From the NCBI RefSeq assembly GCF_000971975.1, contig NZ_LAQO01000019.1, forward strand, positions 123,929 to 187,928: a stretch of 64,000 bases of DNA, in the 5' to 3' direction. The position numbers were made by a program, and so were the translations under genes. Below are positions 35,520 to 43,878 of this stretch, in pieces. The notes below the pieces were generated by a model. It was not told the DNA's origin, did no database searches, and worked only from the letters and a program-made list of their open reading frames with translations. Position 1 is the stretch's first letter; each line of letters begins with the position of its first letter. Origin of the DNA: Paenibacillus algorifonticola. GTDB taxonomy: Bacteria; Bacillota; Bacilli; Paenibacillales; Paenibacillaceae.

Positions 35520-35543
35520 CAGGAAAGGAAGGGGAGCAAAGCG

Positions 35544-37988
35544 ATGAAAATTTCGTATCAATGGTTGAATGAATATATTGATTTATCGGGCTTTACGGGC
35601 GCAGAGCTTGCAGAAAAAATGACGCGCGGAGGCATTGAGATCGACGAAGTGGAATCCCGCAATAAGGGAGTGACAGGCGTCGTTGTCGGCTATGTCAAAT
35701 CGCGCGAGAAGCATCCGGATGCGGATAAGCTGAATGTGTGCAAAGTAGATGTAGGCACGGGCGAAGAGCTGCAAATCGTCTGCGGAGCCAAAAATGTCGA
35801 TGCGGGACAGCTCGTTCCAGTCGCTACCGTCGGGGCAAAGCTGCCAGGCGATTTGCATATTAAGCGCGCAAAGCTTCGCGGAGTAGAATCGCAGGGCATG
35901 ATCTGTTCGGCGAAAGAGCTTGGCATTAACGACAAGCTGCTGCCGAAGGAGCAGCAGGAAGGCATTCTCGTATTGCCGCCGCACACGGTAATCGGAACGC
36001 CAATCGAGGGCGTGCTTGGGCTGAACGACGAAGTGCTGGAGCTGGATTTGACGCCGAACCGTTCGGATTGCCTCAGCGTAATCGGCACAGCGTATGAAAT
36101 CGGCGCTTTGACTGGGCGCGAGGTGCGTATTCCTGAGCCGGCTATTGCTCACGCATCCGAGCGTACAGACAGTCACGTTCAAGTTACGATCAGCGCTCCT
36201 GAGCAGTGCTTCCACTACAGTGCACGATACATTAAAGGCGTGAAAATTGGCGAGTCTCCGCTATGGCTGCAAAACCGCCTCATTGCCGCAGGCATTCGTC
36301 CAATTAACAACGTCGTTGACGTAACGAACTTTGTATTGCTGGAGTATGGCCAGCCGCTTCACGCCTTTGATGCAGATCAGGTCAAAAGTGGACGGATCGA
36401 TGTGCGTTTGGCACATGAAGGCGAAACGATGCTGACGCTAGATGACCAAGAGCGCCGCCTTGAGCCGCATATGCTCGTCATTACAGACGGCGAGAAGCCA
36501 ATTGCGCTTGCGGGTGTGATGGGTGGAGCCAATTCAGAGGTAACGGGCGATACGGTTAATATTTTGCTGGAATCGGCCAGATTTGATGGTGGAACGGTTC
36601 GCAAAACATCGCGCCAATTCGGCCTTCGCTCAGAATCCAGCATTCGTTTCGAGAAGGAAGTGGACCCGGGCCGCGTTATTCCGGCGTTAAACCGTGCAGC
36701 AGCCTTGATTACGGAGCTTGCAGGCGGACTCGCTACGGAGGGCATCGTAGAAGTGACGACAGCTCCGGCGAAGCAGCAAGTCGTTGAAGTAGCTTTGGCT
36801 AAAATCAACCGTTACCTCGGCACCTCGCTGTCCAGCCTTGAAGTGCAAACGATTATGAATCGTCTAAGCTTCGGCTACAGCGTGAGTGAGGAAGACGTAT
36901 TCCAAGTGGAAGTGCCGTCGCGCCGCGGCGATATTTCGTATGACGTGGATTTGATTGAGGAGGTTGCCCGCCTTTACGGCTATGACAACATTCCGACTAC
37001 ACCGATTTTCGGCGATGTAACGCCAGGTGCGCTGACGAAGCCGCAAGCGATTCGCCGCGAGCTGCGCAAGCGTCTGACGGATGCTGGGCTTCATGAAGTC
37101 ATCAGCTATTCGTTTACAGGCCCTGAACGGACACAGCTGTTCCCTGCATTGTCGGGCGAATCGACGAAGGCTGTGAAGCTGTCGATGCCGATGAGCGAGG
37201 AGCGCAGCGTGCTGCGGACGACACTGATCGCGCAGCTGCTGGAAACAGCAGCATACAATCGCAATCGCAAAAACGAGTCGGCAGTCATTTTTGAAATCGG
37301 CAGCGTGTTTCATACAGAAGAAGAGAAGCTGACGCGTCTTCCTCAGGAGAAGCATCGCTTCGCGGCATTGCTGACAGGAAACCGTGTAGAGCCGCAGTGG
37401 AACCGCAAGGCGGCTGCTGTTGATTTTTATGATGCCAAGGGAGTTCTGGAAACGGTGTTTGCCGTTCTCGGCATTACCGATAAGGTAAGCTATGCCGCGG
37501 CGCAGCCGGAACATTTTCACCCGGGAAGAACGGCGGCTGTTCAGTTGGAAACCGAGCATGGAACAGAAGTCATCGGCTACGTTGGTCAGCTTCACCCAAC
37601 ACTGCAGCTGGAAAGCGATCTGGCGGATACGTATGTGCTGGAAATCGAGCTTGCACCGCTTTATCAGCTGGCTGGCGACGAAATCGTCTACAAGGCGCTG
37701 CCGCGTTATCCTGCTATGCAGCGTGACATTGCCGTCGTGCTGGATATGGGAGTGCCTGCAGGCGAGCTGACTGCCCTTGCATGGCAAACGGCTGGCGAGC
37801 TGCTCGAGTCCGTACGCGTGTTCGACGTCTTCACGGGCGAGAAGCTGGGAGCGGGCAAAAAGAGCGTAGCGCTCTCACTCGTATACCGTCATGCAGAACG
37901 CACGTTGACCGATGAAGAAGTGACCGAGCTGCATGGCAAGGTCGTTGCTGGATTAGAACAATCTTTTGCAGCAGAATTAAGAAAATAG
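35544..37988 (+). CDS. pheT: Phenylalanyl-tRNA synthetase beta subunit
   Basis: An 814-residue subunit with the usual domain order: EMAP-like tRNA-binding fold (about 40-150; GKVYVGYVKSREKHPDADKL-like, VCGAKNVDAGQLVPVA), B3/B4 editing domain (about 210-390), B5 domain, a catalytic-like core and a C-terminal ferredoxin-fold anticodon-binding domain (about 720-814; ALPRYPAMQRDIAVVLD). Length is normal. It follows pheS in the T-box operon. Start ATG 35544 follows GGAAAGGAAGGGGAG. Confidence 0.98.
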   Translation: MKISYQWLNEYIDLSGFTGAELAEKMTRGGIEIDEVESRNKGVTGVVVGYVKSREKHPDADKLNVCKVDVGTGEELQIVCGAKNVDAGQLVPVATVGAKLPGDLHIKRAKLRGVESQGMICSAKELGINDKLLPKEQQEGILVLPPHTVIGTPIEGVLGLNDEVLELDLTPNRSDCLSVIGTAYEIGALTGREVRIPEPAIAHASERTDSHVQVTISAPEQCFHYSARYIKGVKIGESPLWLQNRLIAAGIRPINNVVDVTNFVLLEYGQPLHAFDADQVKSGRIDVRLAHEGETMLTLDDQERRLEPHMLVITDGEKPIALAGVMGGANSEVTGDTVNILLESARFDGGTVRKTSRQFGLRSESSIRFEKEVDPGRVIPALNRAAALITELAGGLATEGIVEVTTAPAKQQVVEVALAKINRYLGTSLSSLEVQTIMNRLSFGYSVSEEDVFQVEVPSRRGDISYDVDLIEEVARLYGYDNIPTTPIFGDVTPGALTKPQAIRRELRKRLTDAGLHEVISYSFTGPERTQLFPALSGESTKAVKLSMPMSEERSVLRTTLIAQLLETAAYNRNRKNESAVIFEIGSVFHTEEEKLTRLPQEKHRFAALLTGNRVEPQWNRKAAAVDFYDAKGVLETVFAVLGITDKVSYAAAQPEHFHPGRTAAVQLETEHGTEVIGYVGQLHPTLQLESDLADTYVLEIELAPLYQLAGDEIVYKALPRYPAMQRDIAVVLDMGVPAGELTALAWQTAGELLESVRVFDVFTGEKLGAGKKSVALSLVYRHAERTLTDEEVTELHGKVVAGLEQSFAAELRK

Positions 37989-38004
37989 GCAGGAAACCTT
38001 CCAC

Positions 38005-38048
38005 GCCGTATCGAAATAGTTCCTTGTGGACTATCGATACGGCTTTTT
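38005..38048 (+). terminator. Intrinsic terminator after pheT
   Basis: GCCGTATCGA (38005-38014) pairs with TCGATACGGC (38034-38043), followed by five T. Confidence 0.93.
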
Positions 38049-38230
38049 GCTTTGTTTTTCAGCAGGAGCAGGCCTTTGGACGTTTTTTCCAGGTGAAAGC
38101 CCTTGTCGTCATGCCATCAAAACTTGTTCTTTTTGTTAGTCGAAACATGGATAAATATTTGCTTGTGAGTCAGTGTTGGATTTTAGGTTGAAATATAATG
38201 ATGTGGCAAGCTTTATGTCTGAGACAGAAG

Positions 38231-38344
38231 CAGTCGTTTACGCTTATTTTTGAAATATAGGAAGGTATGTCCTAAAGCTATCCTTTCTCTATATTTCTCG
38301 GAATGAATCGCGCCGCCAAAGGATGGCGACAGCCGTTTCACCTT
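38231..38344. repeat. Third copy of the hairpin repeat, with partial preceding unit
   Basis: 38247-38344 repeats the two-hairpin unit of 2233-2430: TTGAAATATAGGAAGG, ATCCTTTCTCTATATTTC, GCGCCGCCAAAGGATGGCG and CCGTTTCACCTT. The bases just before it (GTCGTTTACGCTT, 38234-38246) are identical to the end of the second copy at 2418-2430, so it looks like the tail of a lost tandem unit. TATAAT sequences follow at 38347-38352 and 38358-38363, so it sits next to the likely zapA promoter region. Confidence 0.75.
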
Positions 38345-38463
38345 GATATAATACAACTATAATATAAGACTCTATGTGATATGTTCTTCTATATATAAGG
38401 ATTGGGAAACAATCCTGCTGATTGATAAGGGAGCGAGAAACACCTATAGGAGGATAATGTTTT

Positions 38464-41400
38464 ATGGATACTGAGCAAACTGTAGTAACCGTTGATATAT
38501 ATGGGCACCAATATCGTTTGAAGGGCCATTCCAACTCAGAATATATGCGGCGTATTGCCGGAATGATAGATGATAGCATGAATAAAATTGCCAAAGGTTA
38601 TCCACAGCTGGACCTGCCGAGAATCGCAGTGCTTGCGGCTGTGCAGATGACTGAGGAAGTGTTTCGCCTGCGCCGCGATAATGAGTCGCTGCATGACGCT
38701 GAGGCGAAGCGGCTTGTGCTTGCCGAGCAGCTTGGAGAACTCCAAGGGATGATGGCAAGCTTGCGCGAGGAGTATCAGGCTTTGCAGGTAAAGGCGGAAA
38801 TCGATCTGCAGGAGCTGCAGGAGGTTTTTGAATCAGAGCTGGAGCAGGCGAAAAAGAAGGCTGCCGAGGAGCTGATGCATGCGCTCGCGGAAGCGGAAAA
38901 CCAGCTGAAGGATATGCTGGCGGAAGCGGATGAACGGCTGGCTGCGCAGCAGCAGGAAGCATCGGAAGCGCTTGCGCGTCAGCGCGAGGAAGCATCGGAG
39001 ACGCTTGCTGCCCAGAAGCTGACGCTTGAAGGAGCGCTTGCGCGGGAGCAGGCGAGTGCAGCGGAAAAGCTCGCGGAAGCCGAAGCAGCTGCCGAGGAGC
39101 AAGTGGCGCGCGAGCGCGTTGAGGCGGCTGCGAAGCTGGCGGAAGCAGCCGAAAAGCTGATCGAAGCGGAAATCGTTGCGGAAGAGCTGCTGGAACGTGA
39201 GCGTGCCGAAGCCCAAGCGAAGCTTGGAGTATTAGAGGCGAAGCTGGCGGAGACGAAAAGTGCCGCGGATGAGGCGCTTGCGCGGGAGCGTGCGGAAGCA
39301 GAAGCGAAGCTGGCGGAGGCGAAAAGTGCCGCAGATGAGGCGCTTGCGCGGGAGCGTGCGGAAGCAGAGGCGAAGCTGGCGGAGACGAAAAGTGCCGCAG
39401 ATGAGGCGCTTGCGCGGGAGCGTGCGGAAGCAGAAGCGAAGCTGGCGGAGGCGAAAAGTGCCGCGGATGAGGCGCTTGCGCGGGAGCGTGCGGAAGCAGC
39501 AGAAAAGCTGGCGGAGGCGAAGAGTGCCGCAGATGAGGCGCTTGCTCGGGAGCGTGCGGAAGCAGAGGCGAAGCTGGCGGAGACGAAGAGTGCCGCAGAT
39601 GAGGCGCTTGCGCGGGAGCGTGCGGAAGCAGCAGAAAAGCTGATCGAGGCGGAAATTATCGCCGAGGAGCAACTGGAACGCGAGCGTGCCGAAGCGGCAG
39701 AGCGGCTCGCGGAAGTGGTTGAGAAGTTGACCGAAGCCGAAGTCTCTGCGCAGGAGCAGCTTCTGCTTGAGCGTGAAGCAACGGCAGCGAAGCTTGCGGA
39801 AGCGCAGAGTGGGGCAGAAGCGAAGCTTGCGCGTGAACGTGCTGAAGCAGCAGCGAAGTTGACCACAGCGGAAGCGAGAATTTCCGAGAATGAAGCGAAA
39901 ATAGCGGAAGCAGAGGAAAAGCTGATCGAGGCGGAACTGATCGCCGAGGAGCAGCTGGCGCGTGAGCGCGAGGCAGCGGAAGCGAAGCTTGCACATGAGC
40001 GTGCGGAAGCGGTGGAGAAGCTGACCACAGCAGAAGCCGCTCTTGCTCAAGAGCGTGCGGAAGCGGCCGCAAGTTTAGCGGCGGCGGAAGCGACTGCGAA
40101 GGCGGAGCTGGAGCGTGAGCTGGCAGAGGCCGAAGCGAAGCTGCTGGAAGCAAAAGCGGCAGCGGAGGTGGCGCTGGAGCAGGAACGCGCGACGGCGACG
40201 GAGCTGTTGACAGAGGCGGAAGCGTCTGCGCAGGAGCAGATGGAGCGCGAACGTGCAGAAGCAGCTGCTAAACTGGCGGAAGCCGAAGCGAAAGCCAGCG
40301 AAGCAAGAAGCATCGCAGCAAGAGAGGTTGCGCGGGAGCGCGAGGCTGCGGCTGCGAAACTCACAGAAGCGCAGAGCGTAGCGGAAGAGATGCTGAAGCG
40401 TGAGCGTGAGGAAGCAGCGGCCAAGCTGGCAGCAGCGGAAGCGGCAGTACATGCCGCTCAAGAGCAAGTGGCGCGCGAACGTGTAGAAGCCGAAGCGAAG
40501 CTGATGGAAGCAATAGCGGCAGCGGAAGAGACGCTGAAGCAAGAACGCGCGGCAGCAACGGAGCTTTTGACAGAGGCGGAAGCGTCTGCACAGGAGCAGT
40601 TGGAGCGCGAACGTGCCGAAGCGGCGGCTAAGCTCGCTGAAGTCGAGAAAGCTTTGCAAGAGCGAATGGAACGTGAGCAGGCTGATGCTGCAGCTAAACT
40701 AGTGGAAGCGAAGAGCTTTGCCGAGGCAGAGCTTGCACGCGAACAAGCGGAAGCAGCAGCGAAGCTGGCAGAAGCCGAAGCGGCTTCGCGAACACAGGTC
40801 GAACGTGAACGTGCAGAAGCAGCAGCGAAGCTAGCGGAACTGGGAGCTTCAGCACAAGCAGAATTGCAACGCGAGCAGGCAACCGCGGCAGAACTGCTTG
40901 AAGAAGCGGAAGCGATATTGTCTGCTGAGCGTGCAGCTAAAGCCCAAGCGATAGAGCTTGCTGAACATCAGCTAGCTGAGCGTGTGAAGCAACTGGAGCA
41001 AGGCTGGCAGGCGAAGCTTGAGCAGCGTGAAGAGGAATGGAAGCTGGAGCTGTCTAATACGGCTGAACAGCAGCAGCAACAGCTTGACGAGTATGAGCAG
41101 CGTTTGCTTGCAGAAGCATCTGCTAACGTTGAAAAGCTGGTTTCCGCACATATGAAAGAGTTAACGGAGCAGGAGCAAGCCTTGAAGGCTGATCTCGCTC
41201 TGCGATATAAAAATTGGGAAGAAGAACGGGCTAAGCTGCAAGCAGCTGTTTCGGAGCTTCAAGAAACCGCAGCCAAGGAAAAAGCCGCGCTTGAACAGCG
41301 TATTACCGTGGCAGATGACCACTTATTGCAAGCTATGGAACAGGAAGAAGCATTGCGCTCATCCCTTACAGTGCTAGAGCAAGAGCGCCAGGAGCGTGAC

Positions 41401-42765
41401 GCCGAACTTAGCGAAATACGTCAGCAGCTGGACGAGCTGCATGTTATAAATGAGCAGCATGTCGCAACGCGTGCACAGCTAGGCAACAGATTGAAGGAAG
41501 CAGAAGCACAAATCGCTGAGCAGGCTAAATATTTGGCGAATGAAGCGGCTAAAGCGGATGAGGCTGAATTGCGTGTTATGGAGCTGCAGGAAGAACTCAG
41601 CAAGCTTCAACAGTTGCAGCAAGATCTTCAAGCTCACTATGAGCAGGCTAGAAGCGAGCAGGAGCAGCAGTATCGGGAGCGGCTTGCGGCATTTGAACAG
41701 CAGCTTGAGGCCCAAGCGCGGCTTCATGAAGAATGGAAAAACAATGCGGAAGAAAAACAGCTGGAGTTCGAAATCCAGCATGAAGAAGAGCGTGAAGCGC
41801 TTGAGCTGCAGCTTCGTGAACAACAGCAAGCACTGGAGGCTAGAAAGCGTGAGGGAGATGCTGCTCAGGCAGAGCTTACGCTCAAGCTTCGTGAGCAGGA
41901 ACAAGCGCTCGAAGCCAAGCAGCGGGAAAGCGAAGCTGTTCAAGCAGAGCTTGCACAGGAGCATCAGCGGCAGCTTGCTATGCTTGAACAGCAGCGGGAT
42001 GAGGTTGCGAGCCAGCTCAAGCAGGATTTTGCCGACCAGCTGGAGTTGTTGAAGCTTGAACAACTGGAGCAGTCGGAGCAGCTGGAACGTGATTGCTCGG
42101 AGTTAAGGAAGCAGCTTCATGAGAAGCAAGCTGAATATGCTAGTCTAATAGAGCAGCAGAAGCAGCAGTTCGACGAGCATTACCGTGAACAGGAGCTGAG
42201 AGCGCAGCAGCACCGCAAGGATGAACAGGCTGCTTGGCAAAGCAAGCTGGAGGAGCTTCAGGCGAAAGTAGAACAGGCAGAGTTCCATGAGCTGGAGATG
42301 GACGAAAGGCTGGGACAGCTGGCTCGACATGAGCAGGAGCTTACAGAGCAGCTTGAATTGATTGCGGCACGAGAGCGAATTGCGGCTCAGCAGCTCGATG
42401 TTTTACTTCATAAACAGCAGGAACTGGATGAGCAAATGGAGCAAGAGCGCAAGCGCTCCGAGCAATTGACAGATGAAATAAATCGTATGGTTGCGGAGGA
42501 GTCCGAGCGGCAAGCTGGCGAGGAGCATTTGAAGGAGCAGCTGGAGGCAGCTTTGGCGCAAGCCGCTGCGGCAGCCCTGCAGAGCGAACAAGTAGATCAG
42601 CGCAGGCAGCAGCTTGAGCTTGAGTGGTCTGAGGCCGTTCAATCGACGGAGCAGCTGAGAGCAGAGCACGAGAAGCTTGCTATCGAGCATGGCAAGCTGG
42701 CACACGAGTACTCCTTGCTGCAAAACGAATACAATGAATGGATTGAGCTAATCGAGCAAAGCTAG
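38464..42765 (+). CDS. zapA: Giant ZapA-like cell-division protein with a ~1,340-residue coiled coil
   Basis: The 1,433-residue product starts with a full ZapA domain (residues about 1-90: VTVDIYGHQYRLKGHSNSEY, RIAGMIDDSMNKIAKGYPQL, PRIAVLAAVQMTEEVFRLR). ZapA promotes bundling of FtsZ at the division ring and is normally about 85-150 residues. Here it continues into Ala/Glu/Lys-rich helix built on a 22-residue (two 11-residue) period over about residues 170-800, with six near-identical copies at 260-391, then a Gln/Glu-rich heptad coiled coil to the end (NEYNEWIELIEQS). No stop, frameshift, signal peptide or membrane helix is seen. Start ATG 38464 has AGGAGG at 38448-38453. Position after pheT is the usual Bacilli place for zapA. 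Function of the extension is unknown. Confidence 0.88.
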   Translation: MDTEQTVVTVDIYGHQYRLKGHSNSEYMRRIAGMIDDSMNKIAKGYPQLDLPRIAVLAAVQMTEEVFRLRRDNESLHDAEAKRLVLAEQLGELQGMMASLREEYQALQVKAEIDLQELQEVFESELEQAKKKAAEELMHALAEAENQLKDMLAEADERLAAQQQEASEALARQREEASETLAAQKLTLEGALAREQASAAEKLAEAEAAAEEQVARERVEAAAKLAEAAEKLIEAEIVAEELLERERAEAQAKLGVLEAKLAETKSAADEALARERAEAEAKLAEAKSAADEALARERAEAEAKLAETKSAADEALARERAEAEAKLAEAKSAADEALARERAEAAEKLAEAKSAADEALARERAEAEAKLAETKSAADEALARERAEAAEKLIEAEIIAEEQLERERAEAAERLAEVVEKLTEAEVSAQEQLLLEREATAAKLAEAQSGAEAKLARERAEAAAKLTTAEARISENEAKIAEAEEKLIEAELIAEEQLAREREAAEAKLAHERAEAVEKLTTAEAALAQERAEAAASLAAAEATAKAELERELAEAEAKLLEAKAAAEVALEQERATATELLTEAEASAQEQMERERAEAAAKLAEAEAKASEARSIAAREVAREREAAAAKLTEAQSVAEEMLKREREEAAAKLAAAEAAVHAAQEQVARERVEAEAKLMEAIAAAEETLKQERAAATELLTEAEASAQEQLERERAEAAAKLAEVEKALQERMEREQADAAAKLVEAKSFAEAELAREQAEAAAKLAEAEAASRTQVERERAEAAAKLAELGASAQAELQREQATAAELLEEAEAILSAERAAKAQAIELAEHQLAERVKQLEQGWQAKLEQREEEWKLELSNTAEQQQQQLDEYEQRLLAEASANVEKLVSAHMKELTEQEQALKADLALRYKNWEEERAKLQAAVSELQETAAKEKAALEQRITVADDHLLQAMEQEEALRSSLTVLEQERQERDAELSEIRQQLDELHVINEQHVATRAQLGNRLKEAEAQIAEQAKYLANEAAKADEAELRVMELQEELSKLQQLQQDLQAHYEQARSEQEQQYRERLAAFEQQLEAQARLHEEWKNNAEEKQLEFEIQHEEEREALELQLREQQQALEARKREGDAAQAELTLKLREQEQALEAKQRESEAVQAELAQEHQRQLAMLEQQRDEVASQLKQDFADQLELLKLEQLEQSEQLERDCSELRKQLHEKQAEYASLIEQQKQQFDEHYREQELRAQQHRKDEQAAWQSKLEELQAKVEQAEFHELEMDERLGQLARHEQELTEQLELIAARERIAAQQLDVLLHKQQELDEQMEQERKRSEQLTDEINRMVAEESERQAGEEHLKEQLEAALAQAAAAALQSEQVDQRRQQLELEWSEAVQSTEQLRAEHEKLAIEHGKLAHEYSLLQNEYNEWIELIEQS
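39241..39636 (+). repeat. Six tandem 66-bp repeats inside zapA
   Basis: Units start at 39241, 39307, 39373, 39439, 39505 and 39571. Each encodes K-L-A-E-x-K-S-A-A-D-E followed by A-L-A-R-E-R-A-E-A-x-x, where the varied positions are T or A and EA or AE. The DNA copies differ by only a few silent or conservative changes, so they expanded recently and in frame. More diverged copies of the same period flank them on both sides. Confidence 0.93.
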
Positions 42766-42778
42766 CCTATCACAAATG

Positions 42779-42832
42779 ATCCGTATATCTCGCCCGGTGC
42801 GCCGGAATAGCGAAGATAAACGGATTTTTTTT
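42779..42832 (+). terminator. Intrinsic terminator after zapA
   Basis: ATCCGTATATCTCGC (42779-42793) pairs with GCGAAGATAAACGGAT (42810-42825) with a bulge, followed by eight T. Confidence 0.9.
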
Positions 42833-42854
42833 GCATATTACGCTGCGATAGTGC

Positions 42855-42916
42855 AAAAAAATCCCTTGAATCAAGCCGCGAGCCATTTGCCCGTACTTTA
42901 TTCAAGGGATTTTTAT
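42855..42916. terminator. Bidirectional terminator
   Basis: AAATCCCTTGAAT (42859-42871) pairs with ATTCAAGGGATTT (42900-42912), with A run on the left and T run on the right. It serves the minus-strand SDR gene that ends at 42933. Confidence 0.9.
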
Positions 42917-42932
42917 AGAGCGGATCATCTGA

Positions 42933-43613
42933 TTATCCATAGCTGACCGTACTGCCTGTTGGGCCGCCGCGAGGAAGGCTTGCGAGACGCAGCAAATCTG
43001 GTGTGACGACTGCCGGGTCCTTGCCCGTGGCATGCATTTCGGTGCGAAGCGTGCCAGGATTGTATAAATTAATGAGAATACCATATTCATGTTCTTCATC
43101 AGCGAGTGTCCGGGTTAGCGACTCAAGGCCAGCTTTGGCTGCACTGTAAGCGCCATAACCTCCTGCACCGTTCCAGGAAAGGCCCGATGTAATGTTAATG
43201 ATGCGTCCATAACGTTCTTTACGCATATATGGAATGACAGCTCTGGATAAAAAAAAGGGTCCTGTCAAATTTGTAGCGACCTGCGTATGCCAGTTTTCAG
43301 AAGTCAGCTCAATGACATGTCCAGACTCCAGCACAGCGGCATTATTGAGCAAAATGTCAATTTTGCCCCATTTGTCCACAGCCAGAATAACGGCTTGCTT
43401 AATTTGCTGTTCGTCGGTGACATCCGTAGGTATAACAAGCGCTTCCCGTCCGGTAGCTTCCTTAATCGCCTCAAATGTTTCTTCGAGCTTGTTCAATCGA
43501 CGGCCAAGCAACACGACCTCTGCGCCTTCTTTTGCGAACGATAGAGAAGCGGCCCTTCCGAGCCCGCTGCCTGCGCCGCTTACAATTGCCACACGCCCAT
43601 TTAAAAGGCTCAT
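42933..43613 (-). CDS. Short-chain dehydrogenase/reductase
   Basis: A 226-residue classical SDR: cofactor motif VSGAGSGLGRA (GxxxGxG), NNAAVLESG, catalytic Ser in INITSGLSWNG and YSAAK in the YxxxK position. The Arg pair VLLGRRLNKLEE after the second strand favours NADP. Start ATG 43613 follows GGGAGAGAT. Substrate unknown. It lies alone between zapA and the AraC-type gene, convergent with zapA. Confidence 0.93.
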   Translation of the reverse strand: MSLLNGRVAIVSGAGSGLGRAASLSFAKEGAEVVLLGRRLNKLEETFEAIKEATGREALVIPTDVTDEQQIKQAVILAVDKWGKIDILLNNAAVLESGHVIELTSENWHTQVATNLTGPFFLSRAVIPYMRKERYGRIINITSGLSWNGAGGYGAYSAAKAGLESLTRTLADEEHEYGILINLYNPGTLRTEMHATGKDPAVVTPDLLRLASLPRGGPTGSTVSYG

Positions 43614-43878
43614 CGTATCTCTCCCTCCGGCTTTTGCGAGATAAACACCGTAAGCGCTAACTTTTAGCTATAATGACCATCTTATCAAAGGGAAGCGGGA
43701 AGTGAAAGTGCGGCAGTTATCAATTTTTCTTACAGGGTAGCAAAAGAAAAATGATATTTCAGTCCATTATCGAAAAAGTCATGAATACATTGCGATGATT
43801 TAGAAGTTCATCAAATATGATAAAGTAAAGTTAGTCCCTCAGGTAGTCCCTAAAATATGGAGTATAAGGAGCCGGATT

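Noticed and set aside
38979..40050. Long minus-strand open frames (up to 349 codons, very Ser/Ala-rich) opposite zapA
   Set aside because: They are shadows of the repetitive GC-rich coiled-coil codons; they have no ribosome binding site and simply mirror the 66-bp repeats.
38464..42765. The zapA repeats as a CRISPR or satellite array
   Set aside because: The units are contiguous without spacers and stay in one coding frame; no cas genes are near.
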